Assembly: GCA_029931535.1 (NCBI GenBank)
Contig: JAQPZY010001610.1
Location: 3,068,501-3,132,500, forward strand
Source of the DNA: Margaritifera margaritifera
Lineage: Eukaryota > Mollusca > Bivalvia > Unionida > Margaritiferidae
Length of the DNA stretch: 64,000 nucleotides
Reading direction: 5' to 3'
The notes beneath the pieces were generated by a model. That model searched no databases, was not told where the DNA came from, and saw only the letters and a list, made by a program, of their open reading frames with translations. Positions 46,396 to 58,689 of the stretch are shown here, one piece after another (the first letter of the stretch is position 1; every line of letters begins with the position of its first letter). The position numbers were made by a program, and so were the translations under genes.

Positions 46396-46704
46396 TTAAC
46401 ATTTTACAAAGAGGTTAATGATCCCAAATATTTTGAAAGGGGACACAAATTTTAAGAACAAAACGGACCCCAAAGTTTGTATCAGTACAAATAGCATATG
46501 ATTAGAGCTGAAGTTGGGCATGTTTGTGAATTCTACCTTTAAAAATATAGCTTTTGATGACATACCAGTGGCCAATAGCACTTTATTATATCTACCAGGA
46601 AAAACAAAGATATAATTTATTTCAAGGTTGAAGAAAGTATTAATTACATAAAGGTGGAGAGGTCCAACAAGGGATATCAATCCATAAAATAATCGACTTA
46701 GCAA
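46396..46704 (-). other. Unrecognised 102-codon open frame
   Basis: A minus-strand frame starting MLSRLFYGLISLVG. Composition is even, with segments such as NYIFVFPGRYNKVLLATG and FTNMPNFSSNHMLFVL that look more protein-like than most random frames here. I do not recognise a family, see no introns or promoter, and cannot exclude chance or a TE 3' region. Confidence 0.15.
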
Positions 46705-47769
46705 TATTTTCTAATGTAGTCTCGGAAGAGACACAAGAAACGTGTTAAGAACAGAGTTACTGGCACACTTTGCATTCGAACCTATTTTATTATAGACAAA
46801 TATTATTATTAATTGAGAGGAATGGTAAAATAAAGTTGTAATACCTATATGTACATTAATGTGTTGTTGATCATGGAGAAGTGCACTGCATGTGAACCAA
46901 CATCACCCAACCCAAAGTGCGGAAGATTAAGTCTTCAATCCGCCTGTACGCTGAGGGAATGTCTACATATTGAAACCACACAGTAACCCTGAGTATATTG
47001 TTGAATGCAGTACTGTGATAATGATATCATGACCAAGTCTTGTGACAGTGAGTTATCTTCTAATTCTGAGGATGTTTCGATTCTATGTTAAATATTGTTA
47101 TCGCTGTTTTTCACTCGAAAAAAGAAAGACTGACTACTTTTTCAGTGTTGCTCTTTTCTAAAGCTGTTTTCTTCCCGTCACTTTTCATCCTTTTTCATCC
47201 TTTATCATACAAACCTCTCAAGAGATATAACAATGCATAAAATAAAAGGGTATGAAACATTTTCTCAGCCCGAATATAGGCTAAAATGTGTCTTCCTACG
47301 CCTCAACTAACACTCGTTAAAACTATGTTTCTGATTTTTTTGGTATAAATTTTGGTATAAATTCCAACTTCAGTAGTGAAATAGTTCCATTTATGAATAC
47401 CACTTTGTCGAAACAATCAAGTTATCATAAAGGATGATGGATCAAATACTAAAGTTTTTAGAAGTAAAAAATATGTGCTAATTAGAGCACTTTGCTGTGT
47501 GGATGTAAGGTCCAAAACTGTTGTCCAAACTGAATAACTGATAAAATCATAAACATAATTAACGGAACATTTATGAATAAAACGTTATAAATGTACTTGG
47601 AAAGCATCATGTACCTATCAGAAGAGCATTCATGACAATGATGCGAAAGAGTTAAGGAGTAACAAAGTATGGACATATTACAAATTTCAAGTTTAATGAT
47701 ATATGTGTGTGTGTTTGTGTATATATATTTTTCTTCTTGTGGTTTATTGCAGCTGCTGATGATGACGCT
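46705..47769. other. Non-coding stretch
   Basis: AT-rich; a short TG/TA simple repeat near 47700. Nothing else seen. Confidence 0.35.
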
Positions 47770-47935
47770 GTTGTTCCTCCTTTTCGTTTTCTTTTTCCTG
47801 TTCTAAGAGGACAAGAAATAACTTTTAGGCAATGCTGAAACGGACCCTTCCTCTCTGGAACATTCTTCTTCTGTTTGGCATCAGGTCCAATTCCTCAACC
47901 CGGTGCAGGATGTGCTTCACCCTACACAAATATAT
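47770..47935 (-). repeat. Inverted coding-like duplicate, left copy
   Basis: On the minus strand it reads LDLMPNRRRMFQRGRVRFSI, preceded by a frame encoding GEAH. The right copy at 48258-48425 reads FDLMPNRRIMVQRQGVHFRM on the plus strand. Similarity holds at both nucleotide and residue level. Both lie in a low-complexity, Q/K/E-rich context. The function is unknown. Confidence 0.6.
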
Positions 47936-48164
47936 TAAGGTAATGTATAGTCTCTCCGTGGTACTCATTTTCACTGGTCAACGATGAATGATATACAGTA
48001 GGAAAGGAATTGAAATTAGTTTGGCATGTTGCCAATCGTAGCTTATCTCTTCTGAATAAGACTGAATCACACCACGCGCCATCCCACGTTTTAATTGGTA
48101 GATACAAGTCGCGCTCTGATTGATTGAACAAGGAAATGATACGCTACGATCGGCAAAGTGCCAA

Positions 48165-48250
48165 AACTAGACTATACACAAAACTAGACTATACACAAAA
48201 CTAGACTATACACAGAACTAGACTATACACAGAACTAGACTATACACAAC
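48165..48250. repeat. 17-bp tandem repeat, about 5 copies
   Basis: The unit AAAACTAGACTATACAC (later ACAGAACTAGACTATAC) lies between the two inverted copies. Confidence 0.9.
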
Positions 48251-48257
48251 GCTGATG

Positions 48258-48425
48258 CGTTTAGAGAGGGTGAAGCACATTCTACACAGGAGTTCGACCT
48301 GATGCCAAATAGAAGGATAATGGTCCAAAGACAAGGCGTCCATTTCAGGATGGCCCAAAACCTACTACTAGATCTCACAGAAAGCAACAAGCAACAGGAA
48401 CAAAACATCAGCATCTGCAGCCGCA
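48258..48425 (+). repeat. Inverted coding-like duplicate, right copy
   Basis: Plus-strand partner of 47770-47935. The enclosing frame (48302-48538) encodes MPNRRIMVQRQGVHFRMAQN and then a Q/N-rich stretch. No family recognised. Confidence 0.6.
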
Positions 48426-48599
48426 ACAGCCACAAGAAAATAAATTGGGAGAAACTTGGAGTCGATAAAAGAGGTGTAACAGCTGCCCATGCTGTAGAAA
48501 TAGGCACGGGAGGTGCGTGCAGCTGCCCTAGTCATTAAAACAATACTCATCATTATTGCCATCTTAAATGTTTGTGTTTGTTTATTATACTTCACCACC

Positions 48600-50430
48600 A
48601 TTATCACCCCACCCCCGTGTTCACCCCACCCCTATTATCACCCCACCCCCACCCACCTTGTGTATGTGTAACTGTTGCATGAGAAAATGATTGAAAAAAA
48701 TGTTATACACTATATACACTATTATACGCTATTATACACTATATACAAAATATTATACACTATATACACTATTATACACTATATACAAAATATTATACAC
48801 TACCACCCTTTTGAATGTGGAATTTTGTGTGTGCATAAAACAAAAAATCAAATATTACGAAAAGAATATACCATACCCCAATTGGTGCGTGTAATTGTGT
48901 ATTGTGTTATTGCCTGGATGTATGAAAACAATATCATTCCCTACCCCGTTTTGTACGTGTAATTGTGTATTTGCATGAAAATATATCATACGCCATCCAA
49001 TTTTGTATGTGAAATTGCGTGTTCGTATGAGACAATTTCGTACCCTACCCCTTTTTATGTATAATTGTGTGTTTGCCTGAATAAAATAATTGGTATGAAA
49101 TAAGTATTAGACTGCATCCCATTTGTGTGTTTAATTGTCTGTATGTATGAAGAAAAAAAAACAACAAAGCCTACCCCCTTTTTTGTATGTGTAATTGTGT
49201 TTTTGTATGAAAAAATGATTGGTATGTAAAACATCTTATACTATAACCCAATTTGTATGTGTGATTGTATGTCTGCATGAACAAATATCGTACACCTTTT
49301 GTATGTTTGGATGAACAAATATCGTACACCTTTTGTATGTGTGTAATTGTGTGTTTGAATGAGAAACTCACATCCTGCCCCTTTTGTATGTATAAGTGTT
49401 TGCTTGTATAAAAAAAAGATTTCAACGATTAAAGATTGTCCTACACCCCCATTTGTATGCGTGTTTGCATGAAAAAATATGATACCCTACCCACTTTTTC
49501 GTAACTGTGTTTTTGTATGAAAATAAATTACTTGTATGAAGAAAATGTATACTACACCCTCCTTTTTATGCGTGATTGCTTTGTTTGTATTGATAAAATA
49601 TCATACCTTACCCGCATGTGTAATTGTGTATTTGCATGAAACCATATCATACCCAACCGCATTTTATGTGTGTAATTTTGTGTTTGTATGAAAATAATAT
49701 CTTAACTTACCATCTTTTGTACTTGTCCTTGTGTGTTTGCATGAACAAAACTAGCATACTCTATCCAAATTTGTATGTGTGATTGTGTGTTCGTGTGAAG
49801 AAAAAAAATCATAACCTACGTGTGATTGTGTGTTTGTATGAAAAAAAAATCAAACACTACCCGCTGTTGTATGTGTAATTGTGTTCATTCATATCATACC
49901 CAATGTGTATATGTGTAATTTTGTTCATTCATATCATACCCAATGTGTATATGTGTAATTGTGTTCATTCATGTCATACCCAATGTGTATATGTGTAATT
50001 GTGTTCATTCATGTCATACCCAATGTGTATATGTGTAATTGTGTTCATTCATGTCATACCCAATGTGTATATGTGTAATTGTGTTCATTCATATCATTCC
50101 CAATGTGTATATGTGTAATTGTGTTCATTCATATCATACCCAATGTGTATATGTGTAATTGTGTTCATTCATGTCATACCCAATGTGTATATGTGTAATT
50201 GTGTTAATATAAAAATTCATATCATACCCAATGTGTATAAGTAATTGTGTGTCTGTATGAATAAACATCATACCATACCCCCTTTTGTGTGTGTGTGATT
50301 GTGTGCTTGTATGAAAAAATATCATACTTTACCTCCCTTTAGCACGTATAATTATGCCTTTGCATGAAAAAAATATCATACCCTATCCTCATTCTTATGT
50401 GTGATTGTGTGTTTGTATGAAAATCCATTT
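48600..50430. repeat. Diverged tandem array of about 55-60 bp units with a 41-bp subarray
   Basis: Units contain TTTGTATGTGTAATTGTGTG, TTTGTATGAAAA and ATATCATACCCTACCC. They are strongly diverged over most of the region. At 49880-50240 nine near-identical 41-bp copies (CAATGTGTATATGTGTAATT, GTGTTCATTCATATCATACC, C) form a homogenised block. A (TATACACTAT)n run lies at 48703-48800 and a CACCCC-rich stretch at 48590-48660. Confidence 0.85.
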
Positions 50431-50639
50431 CTTGTAATTTTTCATTAGCTTGCTACTTTTTATGTTTCATGGTAAGCGACGTTCCTTCCCTTTGTACCCA
50501 GCACCGAATAACATTATTCTTTCAGTTACAAGTACAGAGGTTCTTCGTCCAAACCATCTTAATCTTGAAAAAAATAATGTACCTTTGTTTTGCAGTTTAA
50601 AAATATGAAATGTATATTAGTATTTTAATACAGTGCATC

Positions 50640-52640
50640 CACTGCTGCACCATCATAATCATCAGCCGGGACCATCTATCACTGGGTGCTCCCCGGAGCA
50701 CCCTCCTTATGGCGAGGCGGCAGTGTTGATCAAGTCACTACCCGTTGGTGGTAGGCAGCCAGCTCTTATCGTCGCGCTTCATCCATAACCAGCTGGACGC
50801 CCTTTCAGCACTCTTGCCCAGTGCTTGAACTGCCATTTTCCGAATCCTTCCCGTTATCTCTAGAGCAATGAACATCTTCCAGGCCGATTGAGCCGGAAAC
50901 CCTCTGCTTCCCACTCTACTGGGAATGAACCAAGTACTACATCCCCTGCTCTTGCATGTCTGTATCAGTTCTGCATACTTAGCAAACTTTCTTTCATGAG
51001 CTTCTGCACATATCCCATCCCAAGAAGCAGTAAACTCAATGGTCACTAGCTTCTTCCTAGATTCTGACCAAATAATCTCATCTGAAGGAAGAGACGTCTG
51101 GACAATTTCCAAAAAAAGAAACAATTTCTTCTCAAGATCCACACGCATCTCTAAACTCTAGGATTTATCGATGATTCTACTCATTTCCTTCAAGGTATTA
51201 CTGGTCTCTCCCACTTGGACAAAGCTGATGAATCTTAACATGTTGATTGGTACTGGCCTTTTCTTCTTTCTCTCCCTCTCCAAGATGCTTGCTAGATCCC
51301 AGAGGACCCTATCATGTCTTCATCTGTAGCAGCCATGTATTCTTGGCGTCTGACATGCTGACAGGATGTGATGTGCCCTAGGCTACCTCTTTTACCATAG
51401 AGAGGACACACAGTATTCTCGATGCGGCCCCATCTGTGCGTGTTTGTTGGAGATGGCGAAAGATCATACACTGACCTCAGCAGAAACTGGATCCGGAGAG
51501 GCCTTTGAAATTCCAGATATCGGACCACCTTAGCTTCCTCTCTGGCAGTGACCACCTGGTCCATGCACATTGGCTTCCCAGTTCGACAATTTTGGATCGT
51601 TGACTCTCTTCCTCCACTTTGCGTAGCTCATCATGGATCACTACCTTTTCGTAGCTGAGTCAGCTTCCTTCCAACGCTGGGATCGACCTGCTTCCAAACC
51701 TTGTCTTCCCATTATGTCCTTGTGCTGGAGTCTACTTTCTGCTGCTCCAACTGCACGGAAAACTAACCACTTCCTACCAGTCTTGACTTCAATACCTGCA
51801 GCACTGATCTTCTCCTCCTGGGAGTGCTTCAGCATCATAAGTACCTTTGCCTTGACCACCTTGAACTCTTGCATCACTTATGTCAATTATAGTTGTGCAT
51901 TCCAGACCTGGTGTATAGCCCAACACCCGTGAATGATGGTGGGACTCCAAGCCATCTGCGTAGATACTTGCTGATTGTTCTCTCGTAGCCCTCCACAGTC
52001 GGTGTTGCTATCTCATACAGCATCAGTTAAAATATCAGCATAGGTAGTAGTCCATTCTGGTATATCCATGCCTTGAATGTCCCACGAAGTCCTGATTCGT
52101 CACTCTTTCTCATCCCTTCTACCTGGTTCTTTAGCAGTTGGATGCTGTTTGTGTGTTTCAGCGTCGGATCAAACCACTTGCCAAGGCACTTGATAGGATT
52201 ATCCAGATGCATGGGATCTCCTCATCTTGGATCTCCATCGCAAACTGGGATGTGATCCGACGATTTCTAATCACTAAGCTCCTGGACTTCATTTGCCTAA
52301 ACTTCATGCAAACCCATGATACAGTCTCCTCTTGTGCCGTCAACACCCACCTAGGCTGGACACGTGTGTTAGTGGTGACTGTTAGTGATATCATTGAAAT
52401 CGTTCTCCTTTGGTACAAAGCAGCCCTCAGTATACTGCCAACAAGCAAGGGTCCTTTTCTTCCTCGATACCACCCGAATCAGTCCCCACAGACGTCTCAG
52501 TGACCTGGGGACATTTTGTACACCTAGTAGGGGATACCACTATGTACTGGGACCGAGCTAGATCTATCTTTACTTATGACCTCGCACACTTCCTTCCAGG
52601 TAGGCTCCCCTGTTTCTAGAGCATAAGATAGTGGCTATAC
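50640..52640 (-). pseudogene. LINE with restriction-like endonuclease (R2/Hero/NeSL group), C-terminal two thirds
   Basis: Minus strand, N to C. RT palm at about 52400 reads ISMISLTVTTNTRVQPRWVL, where the FMDDLTVTT catalytic pair has become IS. The thumb follows with EETVSWVCMKFRQMKSRSLV and NPIKCLGKWFDPTLKHTNSI, then LRGTFKAWIYQNGLLPMLIF. A linker reads EFKVVKAKVLMMLKHSQ and AGIEVKTGRKWLVFRAV. After that come the zinc-binding segment (PLRIQFLLRSVYDLSPSPTN, CPLYGKRGSLGHITSCQH; one cysteine replaced by Tyr) and the endonuclease, SDEIIWSESRKKLVTIEFTA then AHERKFAKYAELIQ. GFPAQSAWKMF and ERASSWLWMKR close the protein near 50745. Restriction-like endonuclease LINEs cut defined target sites. Several frameshifts make it inactive. 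Confidence 0.82.
50684..50703. other. GC-rich hairpin in the LINE 3' UTR
   Basis: GGGTGCTCC and GGAGCACCC pair as a 9-bp stem with a 2-base loop. It lies about 40 bases downstream of the LINE coding end on the minus strand, where an RT-recognised 3' structure could lie. Confidence 0.6.
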
Positions 52641-53414
52641 TGGTAGGGTCATCAGACATTCTGCCAGATCGTCTTCTCTGTGAGGGTCAGCATGTGTTTG
52701 TGTTAGTTAGGCATGTGATAAGTTTGCCGTTATAATGAAAGGACTGACGTAAATTATAGTATTAAGCATATACCCATTTAGTAAATTTGTAGCCTCAACT
52801 GTCTATGTATCACATTGTTTTAGTACAGGAGGTAATCTGTATAGGGCTTAACTACACACCAGCACAATCCTGGCTTTATAGTGTTGAGCAAAACCGAAAC
52901 AGAAAAATATAGGCAGCAAACATTGTAAACCAAATGTAAATATGTATATATCTACTATGAAGCAGAAGATAGTAGGTGAAAATGCTGTAAAATTACCTCC
53001 CAGTTCCACCAAAAAAGGCATCCAAGACAAAGATAAAGGCAAAAGAGTTTAAAATACTTAAAGAACAAGGTCACTTTTTCAGTATAAATCGCACTCTTTT
53101 AAAAAAGTACAAGACCTTCTCATCTGGAACATCATCATGGAATGCAGCGCACGGCAAAGAGGTTGGCTCCGGACCGCTAATCGGGCCGATTCTACGTCTT
53201 TGAGATGGCAAAAAGCGTGCTGCACAAGTTAGAACACGAATAAATAAAAGCTCTATTTTCATCCAGAAAATCCAAACAGACTACGAGGACACACATTTAT
53301 GAGAAGAAAAAAAATATATACCTTACATAGAAATGCATAATAAATGATACAAGTAGCAAGTGATTTCATTATATAAAAATTTAGGTCAACACGCGAGAAA
53401 GAATACGAAGTATA
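52641..53414. other. Mostly non-coding; one small signal-peptide-like frame
   Basis: The minus frame 53071-53262 starts MKIELLFIRVLTCAARF and then has basic pairs (RRR and KR). It is more GC-rich than its surroundings. Upstream on that strand a pyrimidine-rich tract ends in CCTCGTAG, a possible splice acceptor. I recognise no peptide family and cannot exclude chance. Confidence 0.2.
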
Positions 53415-53580
53415 ACGAGAATTCTTGTTATATAAATATAATTAGACATAATTGGTATTTGGTTATATATAAATATAATTAGACATAATTGGTATTTGGC
53501 CATATATATATATAATTAGACATAATTGGTATTTGGCCATACAAAAATATAATTAGACATAATTGGTATTTACCCATACA
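53415..53580. repeat. About 37-bp tandem repeat, 4-5 copies
   Basis: The unit core is ATATAATTAGACATAATTGG followed by TATTTGG and a variable CCATA(C/T)A region. Confidence 0.9.
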
Positions 53581-53889
53581 AACATAGAAGCTGTCAATGC
53601 CATGATTGCATTTTTAAAACAAAAACAACAAACAAATTCATTTGATTTTAATTAGCACATTTTCTCTAGTTCTTTTTCTAACCGTCAGAATAGTATAATC
53701 AAAGTGAAAATACATGAAATCACTATCAATGCTATGTAATATGAACTTATAATTATTTTAATTAGAGCAAACTAAATGTCAGCCTCCATAAGATTGTTGA
53801 TAAATGGGTTTACATAATCTAATTCCATCGTCGTTAATCCCTGCAACAGCCAGCATGGTTTTCCAGACCATCGATTTAAAATCTGAATC

Positions 53890-54270
53890 TTTTGTTGCAT
53901 TTTATTGTAGTACTGGAGAGGCAATGTACAATCTAGCATTTTATTGTAGTACTGGAGAGACAATGTGCAATCTAGCATTTTATTGTAATACTGGAGAGGC
54001 AATGTACAATCTAGCATTTTATTTTAGTACTGGAGAGGCAATGTACAATCTAGCATTTTATTATAATACTGGAGAGGCAATGTACAATCTAGCATTTTAT
54101 TTTAGTACTGGAGAGGTAATGTACAATCTAGCATTTTATTTTAGTACTGACGAGGCAATGTGCAATCTAGCATATTATTATAGTACTGGAGAGGCAATGT
54201 GCAATGTACTGAAGAGGTAATGTGCAATCTACCATTTTTTTGTAATACTGGAAAGGCGATGTGCAATCTA
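53890..54270. repeat. 39-bp minisatellite, about 9-10 copies
   Basis: The unit is TTTTATTGTAGTACTGGAGA followed by GGCAATGTACAATCTAGCA. The period (39) keeps a plus frame open (FYCSTGEAMYNLA per unit, 53804-54220), but nothing beyond the repeat looks coding. Confidence 0.95.
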
Positions 54271-54711
54271 GCAGCATATTACATATTTTTTGATATTGCA
54301 TCATGCCGTAGTTTTGCATATCTCAGTTTCCTGAGCTCAAAGGTCCTAAAGATTTTAAAACCGATTGGTTGGGCTTGAAGTAGTAAGTACCATATCTTAC
54401 ATATAAGTGGTGGTTAGGAGATAAAGTGTTATTTTCTAACCCGTATCAAACAAACAGTGAAAACCTAACACCTATTGGCTTATCTCGTGGTGCGCGAAGC
54501 TTTAAGCTAAATCGTTTTCTTCTACAGCTAATTAATATTGATCGGTGACAACTCTTGTGTCAGGCTTCACATGTCAATGTCTAGTATATGTGCCAGATAG
54601 TAACCTAGGCCATTTAGCTAATCAGATCCTGATAAGGAACAACGTTCCTCGTTTGCAGCTGAATGGGACCTTGTTCCATTGCACCCATTACCACTGTATA
54701 GTGCAGTCTTG
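54271..54711. other. Non-coding stretch
   Basis: No feature supported. Confidence 0.35.
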
Positions 54712-54975
54712 GCCTTTACTAGACCATCAAAAACTATTGCCAATAGTATACAAAACTAGACCATCAAAAACTATTGCCAATAGTATACAAAACTAGACCA
54801 TCAAAAACTATTGCCAATAGTTTACAAAACTAGACCATCAAAAACTATTGCCAATAGTATACAAAACTAGACCATCAAAAACTATTGCCAATAGTATACA
54901 AAACTAGACTATCAAAAACTATTGCCAATAGTATACAAAACTAGACCATCAAAAACTATTGCCAATAGTTTACAA
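54712..54975. repeat. 38-bp minisatellite, 7 copies
   Basis: The unit is AAACTAGACCATCAAAAACT followed by ATTGCCAATAGTATACAA; two copies have TTTACAA. Confidence 0.95.
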
Positions 54976-56349
54976 AAAAGAGATGTATGCAAGCAGCAAA
55001 AATGCGGAACAATTTGGGATGATAAGAATAACTAAATAAATCATCCAGGATTGCCAGCTATTGATGGGATACAATACCTGACAGAGGACTCACATTCAAA
55101 ATGCAATCAAACCTGTGTTAAAGATTACAACCATTACAATGTATGGCCCTAGAGCAGATTTTACACTCATGTGAAAATACATTTGAGCACCATGAATATC
55201 CAATTTGTTAGTTTAGCCATAAAAAGTTGATTTTTATATAGCTCATATGCACTCATATTTAAATTTTTGCTTGTAAGGTAACTTAAATTCTTTACTGCAG
55301 TTTGTTTTCATCGCTATTAATAATCCACCTGTCTTTAGATGATCTCCCGGCAGGTATATCGAGGCAGTTTTTACTGTAACATATGTCCAACCGATTGCAT
55401 TATTATGTGTTTCCTTGTGGTATAAATGATAATTTCTTCGTGTACAATTTCTGAAAGCTATCAATTTCTTTCATTTTTTCAAGGGAAAAAGGAATTCATT
55501 TCATTTTGGCACATGATTTGAACTTTTATATCTAAGCTGGCGTAGATATCGATTTTTCCAGAAATTCCTTGCTCGGATTCAGTATATTTTACACTGAATG
55601 CAATAACTTCAATTAAATTTATGTATTTTTTCCATTTCTCATGCTTGAAATAGACGTGAGAAAATACACAAAGTTATGCTATCTTCGGCAGTTAACATTC
55701 TTCAGCTTGAACAATATAAACGTTGTATTACACTAAAATCTAAGTAAGTAGGTTGTTAGGTAGGTACTGGCTTATATATAAATGCAATGAGGGAAAAAAA
55801 ATTATGTTGAAGGTTTATTTAGTTTCCATGTGTTTTGAGTCTCCTTTGATAGAAACAAAACAAGAATAAATAAATAAATGAATACAGTATAATTAATTTA
55901 TAGCAAAACCTGAACGGATCGCAAAATTTGTTCGTTAAAAATATTTTTAAACAGAGAACAAACATTGATCATATAATAATAATATACTTCACTAGATCCT
56001 AAATATTGCTGAATCAGGTATCTTTAGAAACGGCTTCCACTGTGTATTAATATCTGTGTTAAAGGAAGAGGCGTTTATTAAGGTGGCAGGGAATAGTTTC
56101 GTAATTTGGCCACTGTTAAAGCACATAATTTAAAGCTATGATGCGATCTTTCAGTTATTATTGATTATTAATTAAAGATACGGATATTTTTATAAATTAG
56201 GTGTTTCCGGCTGGTGCTGTTCTTGAAACTGATGTGAGCCATGTACTCCTCTCGAAGTTACTCAACATTATTAGGACACTGAAATACCAATAGCATGCTA
56301 AGAAGTAGAGCTAGCCACGTGTAGTAATAGATACACTGGGTTTAAAGCA
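54976..56349. other. Non-coding stretch
   Basis: A 1.4-kb AT-rich region; no gene or repeat that I can support. Confidence 0.35.
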
Positions 56350-56740
56350 AAAAGTTTATCTCGAAAACGGTGTGGATGGCAACTATTCTGAATTGCATCA
56401 ATGTGTTTAATACAAAGTGTTTTCAAAAATTGTCACGCAGGAAAAATGCCTGCATTTGCATCGCGAGAGTAATTTTGCTTCCAATATGACCTTCGGATAT
56501 TGTCAGTACATGTGTACATTTGAGGCGGGACTTCTTTTGCTCTGAGCTTGTATAGACCTGTCAGGTCATATGAATCCGATTTTTGTGTATTGATTTATTA
56601 CAGTTATCCCATAATATGGACTTTTTTAAAAATCTAACTGTAGCCCCTCCCTTTTTATGAATGAATTTTTATATCAGCCAAATTGATGCGCATTAAATTT
56701 GTGCATAATAACTGTCCCGTATACGCTAAATACCAGAGTG
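56350..56740 (+). repeat. Dispersed repeat, second copy (partner at 29.17-29.53 kb)
   Basis: Same orientation as 29165-29530 and colinear along about 370 bp with indels. It lacks the upstream 52-bp units that precede the partner, so its left end here may be closer to the real module boundary. Confidence 0.7.
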
Positions 56741-58001
56741 GATAATTCACGAGTCCTCAATATTTCCGCTTTTATAGCAAAACTGCTGATTACACAGTTG
56801 TGGTGGACAGCTGTTGAGTATTTAGGTGTGATCTGAGGTTGATCAGTGTGTATCACTCGCTGTCTATATCAAGCCTGGTTTGACTACTGCCAGATGTTGA
56901 TGACATGCAATTAACTGCTGTGAACTTCTATTTATTGTAAAAAGAGGGGGAAATATTTTACGATTACTGCCCATTGATTTGGAGATAGGGATGCGACTCA
57001 ACTAATAGTTATATTAAATGATTTCATAACAATTTATGATGACTATGGACCGTCTTAATGGAAGTGACAGAGGTCTCGACGAAAGCCAATTGATGTCTGC
57101 CAATATACAATACCTTACCATGACAACTGTTGATAATCCCTATTACATTTTTGATAATCCACGTTTAAAGTAAAATGGTCCAAACCTAAGTAATTGTAGA
57201 AAATCTGATGTAGAAGGATTAACATAAATCTTCACAGTTAAAGAATTCACGTTTGCTTTAGATGGGCAAAAAAAAAAAAAAAAAACTTGTAATAACTAGC
57301 AGGCACTATTTTGAAGCAGTGACTATATTATTATGAATTCTTCATACAAGTACTTTCTTTCAAACTTGCCTTATCTTTATCTCTAGAAAGTTACATTAAT
57401 CTCAAGTAGAAATTTTAAAAACTGTGTTTTCACTCCAGACAAGTTTCATTTTGTACAATGTAAAAATCTCTCTAGCTTTAAATTGAGCCATTGACTTTCT
57501 TCGCGGCAGTTTTTAGAAGAAAACGAGGAGTGTATTGAAATATTTTTGTGCGGAAAGAGTTACTTATAAATAATTTATTAAATAAATGTTAACTTAGAAA
57601 ATTTCTATCAAGCCATATTAAGCACTAAGTGCTATTTTGAGCGTTGAGAAAATACTTGTGAGCTTGGATATTCTTTTTCTGTTATAACATAATGAATTAG
57701 TGTCATTTTAAACAGAATGTTGAAATCACTAACAGTTACATCAAAATCTCAATGACGTCAATACTTCCCTTTTTTGTACTACTACTAATAATAATACTAA
57801 TAAAAATAAAAATGGTGCACTATTCCATGTTCACTAATTGATTTAACAGTTCGCTCAAGAAAGGTTGATTTCAAAACGTATCATTTATTAAAATTCTAAA
57901 ACTGTTTAATCGCGGCTTTGACCAGCCATTCTACCTGAAATTGATTTCTAAATATCTTTGATCCACATACTAGATTCTGTAAAGATTTATTAAAAAGAGA
58001 C

Positions 58002-58004
<3 letters not shown>
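56741..58004. other. Non-coding stretch
   Basis: AT-rich; poly-A (about 18) at 57269-57286 and an (AAT)n-like run near 57785. Nothing else seen. Confidence 0.35.

Positions 58005-58081
<77 letters not shown>
58005..58081. repeat. (GA)n microsatellite
   Basis: About 38 GA dinucleotides. Confidence 0.98.
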
Positions 58082-58085
<4 letters not shown>

Positions 58086-58117
58086 GTTATTCAAAGAGGA
58101 ACAAACATTCCGGTTCT

Positions 58118-58409
58118 CAGTGGCGAATTCAGAAATATCATTTGGGGAGGGGGCAGGGGCGTACACAAGTTGGCGAAGAGTCTGTGGGACGAAATCCTGG
58201 AGGAGTCACAGGGGGCGAAGCCACAAGAACCTTCTGTATTTTAAGCGTTTCAGGGGCATAGGTTTTAACCATGTAACTGTAAAGTCAAACTTACTGCAGG
58301 AAACGTTCCGATTGTTTCGCGCTCATTTTTTGGGGGGTGGGTGGGTGGGGACGGTTCAGGGCGCACAGGCTTACCCCCCCCCCCGCCCGTTCCCCCGAAT
58401 TTGCCCCTG
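58118..58409. mobile_element. GC-rich MITE with hAT-like termini
   Basis: Left end CAGTGGCGAATTCAG and right end (reverse complement) CAGGGGCAAATTCGG form a terminal inverted repeat of about 15 bp. The interior has G runs and a C run and is far more GC-rich than the flanks. I found no matching 8-bp flank duplication, so the insertion is either old or the ends are slightly off. No transposase is present. Confidence 0.5.
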
Positions 58410-58529
58410 GTGTTGGTTACATTACACAACTACTTTTCGTCCTGAACTGCTAGTCTAATTGCAGAAAAACGGTTTTTCATTACAAATTACCCATTCAATG
58501 ACAAATATTCTGTTCCATCTCACAATATG

Positions 58530-58622
<93 letters not shown>
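58530..58622. repeat. (TA)n-(TG)n compound microsatellite
   Basis: About 23 TA dinucleotides run directly into about 22 GT dinucleotides. Confidence 0.98.
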
Positions 58623-58626
<4 letters not shown>

Positions 58627-58689
58627 GCACTGGATCAAAAAAGATCGTGTTGGTCAGGGAAATAATAGAGATGAAGTTAAAACTGACAA

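Noticed and set aside
53804..54220. 138-residue STGEAMYNLA-repeat ORF
   Set aside because: By-product of a 39-bp period.
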